64,000 nucleotides of DNA, from the NCBI RefSeq assembly GCF_030247195.1, contig NC_080672.1, forward strand, positions 310,132,627 through 310,196,626, given 5' to 3'. The number at the start of each line of letters is the position of its first letter. Within the stretch, counting starts at the first letter, position 1. The position numbers and the translations under genes are program-made. This DNA comes from Topomyia yanbarensis. Taxonomy: Eukaryota; Arthropoda; Insecta; Diptera; Culicidae. Shown here in pieces: positions 11,891-22,420 of this stretch. The notes beneath the pieces were generated by a model that was given only the letters and a program-made list of their open reading frames with translations, made no database searches and had not been told where the DNA came from.

Positions 11891-12724
11891 CAAGGTGCGC
11901 TTTTTCAACATTGAACATTACATGTAAACAAGTTTTTTTGGGATATTTTATGCCATTTATTATGAACTAGGTTTAGAATACAACGTCGACTAAATGGCCA
12001 CCACCATTTGATTCACAAAAAGCAGCTCTTTTGCGGGAATTTTGCATGACATTGGATAGCATTTCGGGCTTAATCGCAGCAATTTCAGCTCGTATATTAG
12101 CTTTGAGTTCGTCAAGGTTCTTAGGTTTGCTAGAATAAACTTAACTTTTCAAGTAACCCCACAGAAAAAAAATCTGGTACCGTTAAATCCGGAGAACGAG
12201 GAGGCCATTCCAAATCACAATTTTTGAGACAACGCGTCCTGGGAATTTACTCTGCAACAACTTGATTGTTGACAAGGTGCCCCGTCTTGTTGAAAATAGA
12301 AGTTTTTCAGACCTTTTCTCTGCCTTTGTGGACAGACAAAGTGCGCCAAAACCCAACGTAAGCATGTGGCGTCAATGGTCTCTCCCTCTTTGAAAACATA
12401 AGGATCGATGATTGTTTTGGAGCACACTCCGGCCCAAACAGTTACTTTCTGGTCATGCAGTGGTGTTTGAAGTATAACGTGTAAGTTCTCTGTCCCCCAA
12501 ATTCGACAATTTTGTTTATTTACTCCGCTGAAAAGGGTGTCCGTCATTAAAATTTTGTCCCAAAAATCAGGCTCTGCGACGTGGCATATCCGTTGATGTA
12601 AATCGACTCATAGCTAAAATGGCACTAAGTGACGTTTCAGAATTATGTTTATCTATCAAAATCGACTGGAAAATGGCGGAGTTGTTCAATGTTGAAATAG
12701 GATACATCCTGTTGGCGCACCCTG
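11891..12724 (-). mobile_element. Tc1/mariner-type element, internally deleted
   Basis: Ends CAAGGTGCGC (left) and CAGGGTGCGC (right, reverse complement) are flanked by TA at 11889-11890 and 12725-12726, as expected for the superfamily. A second inverted block, ttcaacattgaac, lies just inside both ends. At 834 bp it is shorter than autonomous relatives of about 1.3 kb, so much of the N-terminal coding region is missing. Confidence 0.85.
11970..12620 (-). pseudogene. Tc1/mariner-superfamily transposase fragment
   Basis: Reading the minus strand, the frame holds FWDKILMTDTLF (first catalytic Asp in the MTD box), then NCRIWGTENLHV, KVTVWAGVCSKTIIDPYVF, and FYFQQDGAPCQQSS with the second catalytic Asp. 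After a frameshift, FFLWGYLKS and a C-terminal part ending near 11970 follow, matching the usual PDFFLWGYLK region. The DNA-binding N-terminus is absent and stops or frameshifts are present, so it is inactive. The superfamily is clear from the catalytic boxes; the subfamily (IS630-related mariner-like) is a guess from the WGTEN motif. Confidence 0.85.
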
Positions 12725-12726
12725 TA

Positions 12727-13239
12727 TTTTTAACAATATCTGTATGGGATTAGTCCTGCACAAATTTGATTCTCTGATTCAAATATCGGGACTGTTGGAT
12801 GATTGGTACACTAGAGTGACAAGAAAAAATGACCCCCATCGGCCCGCACCTGAGTCGATTCATAATCCCACCAGTAGCACTTGCTCAAAATTTGAAGCAA
12901 ATCGGACAATTCTAGCTACCGGATAATATGTTCAGAAGAATTGGAGTACATAATACGAGTTATCTTTTGGTTAGAAACTTTTAGTTCCACTTATGACCGC
13001 ATAGATGGCGCCAAAACTAACTTTACTTGTCCGAGTTGCTTCAAATTTGGTGCAAGTACTCCTGGTGGAACTAGGAATCGAAAAAGGAGTGGGCCGATTG
13101 AGTTTTCAAAAATTCATTATTTTTTGAGCAGTCTATTGAAACACCCCTCGTATTGGATTACCAATCATTGTTGAACGGACTTAGTTAAGTTCGCCCTCAA
13201 TATGATTCTCGTAAATCAAACATTTTTAATGAATAGAAT
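12727..13239. other. Unassigned DNA
   Basis: Contains agagtgacaagaaaaaatga and other words suggestive of an old MITE, but no paired terminus was confirmed. No gene is seen. Confidence 0.3.
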
Positions 13240-14255
13240 CTGGAATATAATGTTTTTTGGTTCAGTGTATTTTCACCGATTAGTTGTTTGTGTTGATCGC
13301 TCCAATTATTTTCTAAATATTTGACGTGATTTATGCCGTTTAATCATCGTTTATCGTATCAGTCGATTCTAAATTTTGTTTGCGCCCTTGATATTGTGAA
13401 GTTTTAAAGTGTTTTCTGCAAATTTTGTTTTTGTGTCGTGAAAAATACAATGAAAATCGAGATTGTTTACATCACCGAACCTGTGTGTAGTTACCCACAA
13501 AAAAATAACGCGCTCGCTTCGCCACCTGCACGCGGGTAGAGGAAAGTATTTCCCACATCACAACTTGGCGCACAGTGAGACGAAAACGAAAAGTCGGATC
13601 TAGGGCGGGTAGAAAATCGGCATTATGGCAAGTGCATGCGATCACTGCGCGAAAACCGTCAAATCGGACGATGATTTTATCGAATGCATTTCTATTTTCT
13701 TTCACTGCAAACACTACATTGCAGACGACCAACACGGTTTTATGCCTAAACGACTGACAACGACTAACCTGCTCTCGTTCACAACACATGTACTCGATGG
13801 ATTCGCTGACGGATTGCAAACCGATGCTATTTACATGGATTTATCTGCGACCTTCGACAAAATCAATCATGATATTCCAATAGCGAAGCTGGACAAAATC
13901 GGTATTCATGGACAACTACTGCGCTGGTTTCGTTCCTACCTCGATTGAAGGCAACTCCAAATCAGCATTAAGGATTGTCTATCTACACCATTCTTCGCTA
14001 CATCCGGCATCCCACAAGGAAGCCATCTCGGTCCAGCGATATTCCTCCTATACTTTAATGACGTCAACATCAAATTACAAGGACCCCGCCTTTCTTCTGA
14101 CGAAGACATGAAAATAAAATAAAACCGATGCCGAGTTTCTTCAGAGTGAATTGGAGAGCTTTAGTACGTGGTGTGATCTAAACAGAATGGTTTTAAACCC
14201 GAGCAAATGCTCAATCGTTACGTTCACGCGGAAACGCCTTACGATTCAGTTTAAC
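13240..14255 (+). mobile_element. Internally deleted CR1/Jockey-like LINE
   Basis: About 380 bp resembling a LINE 5' untranslated region lead into an ORF1 start at 13625, which then joins reverse-transcriptase sequence directly. The whole ORF1 body, endonuclease and N-terminal RT are missing. The RT region then breaks off near 14255 inside the domain. Boundaries are approximate and no target-site duplication was found. Confidence 0.65.
13625..14255 (+). pseudogene. PHD-finger ORF1 start joined to reverse transcriptase fragment
   Basis: Residues 1-30 read ASACDHCAKTVKSDDDFIEC with a further FHC pair, the start of a PHD-like zinc finger typical of CR1-type ORF1. At about 13712 this switches to ADDQHGFMPKRLTTTNLL, then IYMDLSATFDKINHDI (RT motif A) and LLRWFRSYL. 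After a stop and frame change (13948 onward) come SGIPQGSHLGPAIFLLYFND (motif B) and FSTWCDLNRMVLNPSKC. The catalytic FADD box is replaced by SDED near 14098, so the enzyme is dead. The join implies loss of more than 1 kb of coding DNA. Confidence 0.75.
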
Positions 14256-14259
14256 ATTT

Positions 14260-15042
14260 TTTTTTATATTGTAACGACATATAATTAGCAAGGGACTGGA
14301 AGGTGAAGTATTTTTCAAATATTAAGAGCCATAGTACTCAAGGGAGAGGAAGGATTTGAAGTAAGAAAGTTTAGAAAAGCGTGGAGTAGGGTCAATGAAC
14401 AAGCTTAGTTTCCCGGTTACTTAGCTTTTTGTCTTCTGCAGCGCAGGAGTCAGGATCTTTTGGCATTAAATGCGAATCACCTGAGTCTGCGGCATGTCCG
14501 GACAAGCGTAAAGTCAATTTAATGACCTATGTTGTCGGAGCCGACAAAAAGTTAAGTCACGGAAAACTTCCACCCTAAGCATTGTGCGACGATGAAACTC
14601 ATTGAATGAGTTAGTTTTTGCCCTCACTAATTGCCATGCCGGGGTGTTTTATTTCATCGACTCTTGTGTCTGCCTCAACAAGTTGTGCATATAGTCCCTG
14701 TGTGTTGATTGAACACGGCGTCGGCAGCTTTCACCCAAAGCTGCTGGATGGATCCCCATCGCGGTACATTTTTTCCTTTTTTATTAACGGATTTGTACGA
14801 AATCGCCAAAAGAGGGAGTAGTATCATTTTGACACGGGTATCAGAGACAGATTTCGTTACGCATGGATATGGTTCTACCGCAGTTTCATGGATTTCTGAT
14901 TCATGAAATTCAGCTCTTCACGACAATGATGCAGAAGTTGACTAAAATGGTCCATTATCTTCAAAAATACTGGTTCCTCAACCGTCGCCAATATTTAGTC
15001 ATAGAAGGAGTATATAGATTATTTGAGCTGAATGAATTGCGG
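14260..15042. other. Unassigned DNA between two LINE remnants
   Basis: Starts with a T-rich run after the LINE fragment. Open frames (14618-14821, 14709-14906) have no recognisable domain. It may be an old insertion between the two LINE pieces, but no termini are seen. Confidence 0.3.
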
Positions 15043-15099
15043 TCAAACGATTGTGGCTCATGTTTTAGGTCCCTTCTCTACAACTTTTACATGAATGGC

Positions 15100-16037
15100 T
15101 TTGACGACCTGCTGACATATGGGGTTGGCTGTTTTAAAGATCCCATACTTCAGTCAATGAAGATACTGGAGTGCAAACGTTTGCATATAGCATCAGTCGC
15201 AGCTGACGGAAAGAGGACATATGTCAACTCAGACTCCTATCGGATGACCTTTGCCGGGTCTGCCCTACCTAACTACCTCCTCTTTGAAAAGGTTCGTCTG
15301 CCTGTTCGCCTGTTTGTGAACTGTGAACCAATTGCAAACAAGCCTTCTATTGTAGCACTAAGGTTCGTTGTTGGAAATGCGGTCGGAATCATGTAATTGA
15401 TTCCTGTGGAAGGGATGTCGAAAAGGGTATCTACTGTGGGGGATCCACATGATCTCTCGACATGTCCCGCATATAAACAGCGCGAGGAGAAACTTAATGG
15501 TCCCCTTCAGGGATGTTCTAAGCGATTTTTGACAGCTACGCCATCGGTACCTAGTAACATCTGTACGAACTTTTCTGCTGACGAAGGCGATTGGGATGAA
15601 CCCCAGAAGGGAACATCTTCTGCTGTACCTAGAACAATAGAAAAAGGAGGAACATTTCCTCCTCCAAGCTACGTTGTAAAGGCCAGTAGGTGTCACTTCA
15701 AGGTCCCCAAAAAAAAACTACTCGGGGAAGTACTGGTGCAAAACCGTAGCAAGTCGCTCCCAGTCTCAGAAACTTGAGCTCAGAAAAAGAATATCTAACC
15801 TCAAAAACTCCCATATCTCAGACTTATAAAAATTCCCATATCTCAGACTTATAAAAAAAAATCAGCGCTGGCCTTATAAATTTCTCTGCCGTTGTGGATC
15901 GTATTTTTGCAGCATTTTATATTTTTGACTCTCTTAAAAGCATCTTGATAAGCTTTCTTCTCGTATTAAATACATTCTTGATGCAGTTGACTACGCAATG
16001 GCCTCTCCTTTCAGCGATTATTTCCTTCGATGGCTAA
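15100..16037 (+). pseudogene. ORF1 (gag-like) remnant of I-type LINE
   Basis: Matches the intact ORF1 from DLLKYGVGRFRD onward: DLLTYGVGCFKD, KMLECKRLH-like MKILECKRLHIASVA, SYRMTFAGSALPNYLLFEKV and RLPVRLFV. The first CCHC knuckle is degraded and the frame shifts near 15395. LSTCPAYKQREEKLN (third knuckle) then follows in another frame. The C-terminal stretch reads QLTTQWPLLSAIISFDG, close to the intact QLTAKWPLLSAIVSFDG. The ATGGCTAA overlap with ORF2 is preserved at 16030-16037. A 25-bp tandem duplication lies at 15808-15857. Multiple lesions make it non-functional. Confidence 0.85.
15808..15857 (+). repeat. Tandem duplication of about 25 bp
   Basis: The unit tcccatatctcagacttata occurs twice back to back within the ORF1 remnant; the intact LINE has no such duplication at the equivalent place. 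Confidence 0.9.
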
Positions 16038-17285
16038 CTCATCGAACGAGTTTATAGATCGGATCACTGTTCTTCAGTGGGATTGCAGAAGCATTTTCCC
16101 GAAAATCGATTCTTTAAAAATGTCAATAGATCTCAACTTCCACGATTTTAATATTATTCGCTTGGAATGAGAAGATTCTTATGGAGAAGTACATTTGGGG
16201 GTCAAAAAATGCTATTCCTTCAATCTAACCAACCTCCCTTCGACACTTGGCATCCAGGTTGTCGCTTGCAAAACCAGAATTAAAAGCACCTTTGCATTGA
16301 TTCCACCTATATCTCCTTAGAGACTCAGTTAGCTATCGAACTTTTCCCCGCGGGTTCCTGGCTGGCTTGATTCTCGACACTGCGATTCAAGCTAACACTA
16401 AACACGTACCAGACGCGAAATCTCGCGGGCGTCCTCCCAACTCATGGTGGGAAAGAGAGTGCACGGACGTGGTCACGGAGAAGGTCACGTATAAGACCTT
16501 CCGGGAAGACAGGTTACTCGGTAGCTATCGACAGTACGCGATGTTAGAAACGCGAATGAAGAGTTTGATGAAAGCCAAGAAACGTAGCTACTGGTGCTGG
16601 TTCGTTGACGGACTAACGAGAGAAACATTGATGAGTACTTTTTGGGGCACGGCACGGTGCTTACGAAACCAAAAAAGTACTAACGAGAACGTGTTATATT
16701 CAAACAGTTGGTTATTCGATTTCGCCCAGAAGGTTTGTCCGGATGCCGACCCGCATACGAAACACCGTTTTCGATGGTGGAATTCTCACTAGCTCTCCTA
16801 TCATGTAACAATAAAGCCCCAGGGCCAGACAGAATCAAATTCAATTTGTTAAAGAATCTGCCAGACTCTGCCAAGAGACGCTTGTTGAATTTATAACATT
16901 GTTCTTCATGAAATCAGCCTCCGATCACAACTCGTATCGACCGATTGCAATGCTGTCATGCATCCGAAAGTTGTTCGAGAAAATGATCTTATTTCGCCTC
17001 AACAATTAATTTAAAGCTAGCAAAAAGCAGATGGCATCAGTTTTCTTGGATATTTAGGGGGTTTTTGATTCTGTTTGTATCAATATTCTTTCAGAGAAGC
17101 TGCACCAGCATGGTTTTTCTCGGACTCTAAGCAACTTTTTGCTAAACTTGTCTGAAAAACACATGCATTTTTCGCGTGGTGATCTATCGATATCACGAAT
17201 CATGGCTCATGTCTTAGCTCCCTTCTCTACAACTATTACATGAATGGCTTTGATGAATGTCTTGTCGATTGTCTTTTGTGCATAT
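16030..17285 (+). pseudogene. ORF2 (endonuclease-RT) remnant of I-type LINE
   Basis: Begins MANSSNE like the intact ORF2, then LQWDCRSIFPKIDS of the endonuclease. A deletion follows, then LNFHDFNIIRLE. Most of the endonuclease is lost (jump near 16330). The linker (16350-16760) is well kept: WWERECTDV, RMKSLMKAKKRSYW and GLTRETLMSTFWGTAR. The RT start reads NNKAPGPDRIKFNLLKN, followed by SYRPIAMLSCIRKLFEKMI, a stop inside motif A (FLDI then TAG then FDSV), and motif-B remnants to 17285. The catalytic ADD box, RNase H and C-terminus are absent. This copy retains the two-base context that the intact element has lost at its frameshift. Confidence 0.85.
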
Positions 17286-17519
17286 TGTATAGTCTGAAAA
17301 AGTAACAAACTTACAATCTTTGTTGCCTATATCGGTTTTAATCCGGTACATACACAGAAGAAACTTGCACAGAGTTAGTAAAATTCGCATCGATCGGTAT
17401 AATAAATGTACATAGTGATAATGGAAAGCATAGTAAAATAATTAATTTCACGAATAAAACAATCCTGCACGATTTACGCATTACTATAGGCATCTCAAGC
17501 AGCCCAACCATCGATGATC
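17286..17519. other. Unassigned DNA
   Basis: Short transition from the LINE remnant to a GC-richer island; nothing recognised. Confidence 0.4.
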
Positions 17520-18010
17520 CCCTCGATAGCACTCATCACGCACATTCCCAAACGCTGCCTGCTGTCTCACGGGCAGAAGCGTACCGAAGCGAGACAACAT
17601 CAACCACCAACATCGCCACTTTGTGCGTTCCCCGTTTGCCTCACCGCGTCAAGGACAGTGTGCTCTATACGAGCTGCTGCGTATTGAGCCGCGAGAATAA
17701 CAACCAGTGATCACAACAACAACAATAACTACATCAGCAGTGATGACGGCGCCAAATCCAGTGCGAGGGAGAACCTTACGCTACATACCTACTAAACGTA
17801 ACGACGACGATGACAAAACGAAGGAGGCGTCCCAACATGCGTCCCTCAACATTACATTCTACCAAGGAGAAGAGTAACGACCGATGCCTGCTTGGTCGCT
17901 TTTTCGGTAAACAACATTCCATCCATCCATCCGGCTAGCATAGCATGCAAGACAGTACGCGCAGCACACATGGAATGCGTCGCGAGGCCAATGTTTACTG
18001 TTTGCGCTTA
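17520..18010. other. GC-richer, repeat-free island
   Basis: This block has higher GC and CAA-rich stretches (acaacaacaacaataac near 17715) typical of insect 5' untranslated regions. It has no transposon similarity that I can see. It contains a 44-codon ORF and precedes an acceptor-like signal at 18181-18193. Confidence 0.35.
17743..17877 (+). CDS. Candidate 44-residue small ORF
   Basis: An ATG at 17743 follows a CAA-rich leader and has G at -3. The frame runs 44 codons to TAA at 17875-17877, beginning MTAPNPVRGRTLRYIP and containing an acidic DDDD run followed by KTKEASQ. Codon choice looks more coding-like than the surrounding DNA, but nothing identifies the product and no similarity is recalled. 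It could be an upstream ORF, the start of a first exon, or chance. It is listed because it lies in one of the few repeat-free GC-richer segments. Confidence 0.2.
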   Translation: MTAPNPVRGRTLRYIPTKRNDDDDKTKEASQHASLNITFYQGEE

Positions 18011-18193
18011 ACAGAGGGATGAAACACAAAAATGTAGGTCAAAAAAGTTTGATTTTTAGTTCTTATTTGCTTGTGCAACATAATATACGTTTTTCTCAAG
18101 CCACTTCGTGTATGTCCTGTTGACAGAAAATTGATGAAAACTAGAGCCAATGCAATAGCTTTGATTTAAATGATAAGCCTGTTTTTTTTCCAG

Positions 18194-18343
18194 ATCTAGC
18201 TCACAGTGCGCCTTTAGAAACCTTATTGGCCTTATCGGGACCCTCTTATCCGGTCCGCGTGCGAAGCAGAAGCGCCCATGACAGTGACGAAGACAGAATT
18301 CCTATTCGAATCTTATGCGTACCAATTGTAGATACATATTCTG
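18194..18343 (+). CDS. Candidate host exon (open segment behind a strong splice acceptor)
   Basis: A pyrimidine run ending TTTTTTTTCCAG (18182-18193) looks like a good splice acceptor. In the third frame downstream the sequence is open from 18196 to the TAG at 18355-18357 (53 residues). It includes LETLLALSGPSYPVRVRSRS and HDSDEDRIPIRI. A possible donor, CTG|GTGTGT, lies at 18344. The GC content and residue make-up fit coding DNA better than the surrounding AT-rich sequence. No family is recognised. The other frames close quickly. Without a flanking exon this remains a hypothesis. Confidence 0.25.
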
Positions 18344-18359
18344 GTGTGTGCGATTAGGG

Positions 18360-19805
18360 ATGTACATAAATAGTCCTAAAGCTTTTACTGCAGAATAACC
18401 GAAAATTTTTTGATCGGGAGATAAAATAATCTAGAAAAAGATTAGAAGTGGATTAGCAAGAAGAAAGGAAACTAATTGGTTCTGTATACTTGAAAAGAAA
18501 ACCCTTGTCATGTTTGAACTGATTTTTATGAAATATCTTCAGAAAACTGAAAAACTGCCCATATTAATCCACTATACTTTTAAAATAACTACTGTGCCAA
18601 GGTTAGCAAAGGTTTACCAAATCAGATCCCGGATCTGTAATACACGATTATTATTTCCATATCAACATTTGAATAGGGATAATAAGATTTGTAAACAATC
18701 TTTTGTTTTGCTGATTTCTCTTAATTTGTCATCATTTCAACATAGAAAACATTTGATTCTGCCAAGGGTAAAGATGTTGATTCATGTGTATTTTTCATAG
18801 AATTCAACTCGTTGGCGGAATAATGAGCGAAATAAGTTTGTTTACAAAAGTCTCATTGGCCCTTTTGAAGAATTACTATTGATTTATTCACTACCGCCGA
18901 AATATTTTCGCTGTTGGAGCACCCCTACAACAATCAAAACAAAAATGCGTTGTGTGTTTCATGTTCCAGCTTTTCGTGAATGAAATTCCTCGTCGACTTT
19001 GGTTGGGTTGCTCTACAAAATATACGGTACGACGTGATTACAGACGCACATCTACACACACACACACACACATTGACTGGGCATAGTCTGTCACTGACCC
19101 CGACCGGTCGACGAAGATGTAGGAAAGCGTGTAGCATAAATAGCGGTTCTATGCTGCAGAGCGTAGACCGCAAACGTTAAACGAAGAAACTTTGCTACCG
19201 AGTGCAGAGAAAGAATAGAAACATACACGCTCGTTGCTCATGCTGCGTAAACAACCGGGGAAACCTCGGATCCGAATTGATTTATTGGAGATTTCACAAT
19301 CGACTTTAAATAGATTCACTTTACCGGGTTGCCTAGGCTGGAATGGGTTGGAGGCTCAAACGAACTATGATACATTCGTTCATGGCGTTAGGAGTTTTCA
19401 GTAATTATGCTGCAATGATTTTCAACGATAAGTAAAAGATATTATATTTCATATTATATTCGTCAAAATGCAATGATGCAATAAATAATAATTCTTTATA
19501 TTAAGCCATTGTCTATAAAAGTCAGAAAATTTGTTCTACGTTATGTCTGATCACAAAACAATCTCTTTTGATTGATTCATGAAAGCTTATGGAACAACTT
19601 GGCGAATATATGTTTTTATCGTTTAGTTTGTTTTTGCTAAATTTTAACCTTTTAAGATGTTGCGAAATATTTTTTACTTTTTTTTCCAAAATTACCGAGG
19701 GATTTCCATCTTAGCTAGAATTACAAAACTTTTAGAATCATACCTAGGTAAAATATGTTTATCGAATAAATTACCGAATAACAGAAGCACTACATCGCTT
19801 TTTAG
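18360..19805. other. Unassigned AT-rich DNA with a CA microsatellite
   Basis: A short (CA)n tract sits at about 19054-19073, which accounts for the apparent open frames around it. A moderately GC-rich piece surrounds it (18950-19350). No gene was recognised. Confidence 0.35.
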
Positions 19806-20295
19806 CCCTTTCACGCCAAACTTTTTTCTGTCTTATATATCTAGGGTTCCATAACTATTTTTTCTTAAGACTTTAGAGGTCAAGAAGCATTTAAAACCTG
19901 TTTTGATGAAGATATCTATTTAACTCGCAGTGCTAGAAGCTGCTCCATATTTTCCTTCCGATGCTGAATACAGTTCTCCTACAACATTCGCAATAGTCCA
20001 ATCACATAAAAAAGCCAAAGATAATCTAAATGGATGGGCTTTGTAGGTTTGAATAATATTGTAAAACAGTGAAGTTATATCAGATTTTCTTTTTTTGCGG
20101 TGAACTGAAAATGTCTCTGGCAGCACAGCTGCATCTGAAATCAATGAGATTAATTATAATAATTTTAATTCTACGAATTGTACTTATAACAGCTAATACT
20201 TAAATGTAAGGTAGTACTCCCAGTTATTAGCCTTCCCTATATTTGTGCGCAAATCTTGCTGAACTAAAATGCTTTAACAAGATGGTCATGAGGGG
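19806..20295. mobile_element. TTAA-type MITE, copy 2 (diverged)
   Basis: Begins GCCCTTTCACGCCAAACTTTT and follows the same order of words as 11194-11712, including cagtgctagaagctg, ttccgatgctgaatacag, caatagtccaat and tctctggcagcac. It ends near gatggtcatgaggggctc. The flanking TTAA has decayed at both ends. It is shorter and older than copy 1. Confidence 0.75.
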
Positions 20296-20906
20296 CTCGA
20301 CTAATACGAACTTATTAGAATTTGTAAATTACGTTTTCAATAACTTCAGCAAAGCGTTTATGATTTTTACATTCCAATGTTCCTTTACAAGCTTGAAAGT
20401 GTGAAGAGGCTCCTGAATAGAGTCTTATTTGATTAAACGTCATCAAATAAAGGGTGTACAGAATCAAATTGCATCACTTTCAAATTGCTCTAATTTGTTT
20501 CCATTTCTCGACAATAAAAGCCAACTGTCAAAATTCTCTTTGAAAGGAAATTCCGGACGTATCATTTAATGAAAGAGAAAACTTAGATTTCACATCTTCT
20601 TTACCGACGCCAGAGAGGCGACTATATGGACTAGATATCGATCCATCAAGTCATGGACCGGCCGAGTAAAAAAGGAAGTAGCGAAACACTCTCCTTAATA
20701 AAGTTAAAATGGGCACTTTACCCTAATATTAACATCGGGATTGTGCCATGGTTTCTTTTTCAAGTTTTGGTTAGATTCATGCCAAAAAATTCGACGAAAA
20801 CCGGTGGCAAGCGGAGGCTCTTGGTGAACGCAACGTCAGTGCTCCGGTTTGATAATACGGCCTAGTTTCAAGCAATAAAGACCAAATTAATCACGAAACA
20901 TCTTGA
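20296..20906. other. Unassigned DNA
   Basis: Contains an open frame (20653-20865) with no recognisable domain. The words gttaaaatgggcactttaccctaat recall 57711-57740, hinting at another old repeat. Confidence 0.3.
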
Positions 20907-21153
20907 GCGTTTTTTCAAAAAGACATATCTACAATGAGTGACTCTCATTGTTTACTTTCTCTTCTGTTAATAATTCAGTCGCTTTAACATTTCTCCCTCA
21001 ACTCTTTGCATAATATACTAGCCAAAACCACCGTCTTTCGATCTGTACTGTAAAATAAGTGAAAAGTGTTGTAGCGAAGCCGTAAAAATTGAAAGAAAAA
21101 GTAAACAAAGAGAGTCACTTATTGTAGATATGTCGTTTTGAATAAAAGCTCTA
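20907..21153. mobile_element. Short hairpin MITE
   Basis: The left arm (20907-20965) starts GAGCGTTTTTTCAAAAAGAC and the right arm (21090-21153) is its near reverse complement, including ctacaataagtgactctc. The inner sequence also pairs partly, so the unit of about 247 bp folds back on itself. No clear duplication flanks it. Confidence 0.6.
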
Positions 21154-21284
21154 GAAATATCATTGATATCATTAAAAAAATGCATGAAGAATAGGAAAAT
21201 GCGGCGATTGAAAGGTGGAAAAACCGTTTGATCTCAAACGCGTCTACGTGGATGAATAGAAATCAACTTCAATTTCTGTTAGAC

Positions 21285-21720
21285 CATGGCTGCTACGGGA
21301 AGTACCTGCAGCCATTCGGAGACGCAGAGTCCTCTTTATGTATGGATTGCGCAGACATTGAAGAGACAACGGATGCATGTAGTTTTTGACAGACAACGGT
21401 TCGGCTCAATACGAAGCTATTAGTGGGACAGGTACCAACACAGATAACATCGTCCACAGATTGTATCGTTGTGAAAATACGTGGGTCGCCATTACCGAAG
21501 CCAATACTCAAACTTCGACGGCTCTGCAGCAAAAATGGTGGAATGATCAAGCGATTAGTTTAATGGATTGGTGGGTGTCACTCCGTAAAGCAGACTAGAT
21601 CCACCGACGGGGACTACACCGAGCAGTTCGCGTCGATGCAGCGGCAACGGGTCATCGAGGTACCGGTGTATCGGACGCCATGCTGTAACCGGTATGGGGC
21701 GAATTTCCGCCTTCTCAGTC
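21285..21720 (+). pseudogene. LINE ORF2 C-terminal fragment
   Basis: Reads FLLDHGCYGKYLQPFG followed by SPLCMDCADIEETTDA, the C-terminal zinc-finger-like region (HGCF..YL..FG, C..C) that follows RT in many insect LINEs (Jockey/R1-like). A stop and frame change follow. TDNIVHRLYRCENTWVAITE and ALQQKWWNDQ then match the usual region after the Cys/His block. The upstream RT is missing, so this is a 5'-truncated copy. Its likely 3' UTR runs on from 21600 but its end was not located. Confidence 0.6.
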
Positions 21721-22039
21721 GAAGTGAGGTAAATTTACCTCCGTGGACTATCCGAGTAGATCGCAGTAAAGCTGGGAGCCAAAAGCCTCACGGAAACGGA
21801 AGTTAATTGGCTCTTTGAGACGAGAGCTAAATGGAAGTTCATCGCCAGGTAATGTTTAGAGCTAAATGGCTCAAGCACGCAGAGAATTTCAACGGTACAT
21901 GCAGAAAATGATGAAATACAAGAGAATAGTTGGGAGCTTAATGGCTCTAAGAACAAGCAATTTACTGGATCAAGCGAAATTTGGAGTTAATTGCAGACAA
22001 TTCGAGCATGAGCTTGAGCATGTTGACCTATAATCCGTA
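21721..22039. other. Probable LINE 3' flank, unassigned
   Basis: Contains repeated words such as gagctaaatgg (three times, 21826-21870) but no protein. It may be the 3' untranslated part of the preceding LINE fragment. Confidence 0.35.
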
Positions 22040-22420
22040 GTTAAGAGTTCTATACTTTGAAATACCAATAACGGCGACGGCCACGTCCTTACAGTCATCG
22101 GGGAAGGGAAGGAATGTTACTATAACTAATGTTGTTTTGAAGACTATGTGTACCTCTGAATTTCCATGATTGCCGCGAGAAGGAGTTTTTGCCAGTAGGA
22201 TAGGTAGAGTTACACAAATCTGGATTCACCGAAGTGTGCATTAACATGTGTTTATTGCTCTGGGCAGCCGGCTTCCGAGAATATATGATAGATTAATCGT
22301 TTGTTGAATTAATCTTGAAATGCTCGGTTTCTAAAAAAAAAACAAATTCAGCTCCGGACAGCCGTCAGTCTGAAGTATTGCTTATGATTAGTTGAATCGA
22401 ACGGCAGGTGAACGATTTTA
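22040..22420. repeat. Interspersed repeat with GGGCAGCCGGCT core, copy 1
   Basis: Shares with 37055-37440 the block ctctgggcagccggct followed by ccgaga. A later block, cagccgtcagtctgaagtattgc (copy 2: cagccgaccgtgggagtattgc), follows at similar spacing. ggggaagg also occurs near both starts. The class is not known to me. Confidence 0.6.

Larger units (their letters stand above)
15043..17285 (+). mobile_element. Old, 3'-truncated and rearranged I-type LINE copy
   Basis: It follows the order of the full-length LINE at 49890-55997: ORF1, ORF2 endonuclease, linker and early RT. It has many frameshifts, stops and deletions and ends within RT near 17285. It lacks the 5' UTR and the first third of ORF1. 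At its left end there is a misplaced RT block (about 15055-15100) just before ORF1 sequence; the same block occurs in its proper place near 17205-17250. Confidence 0.85.
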
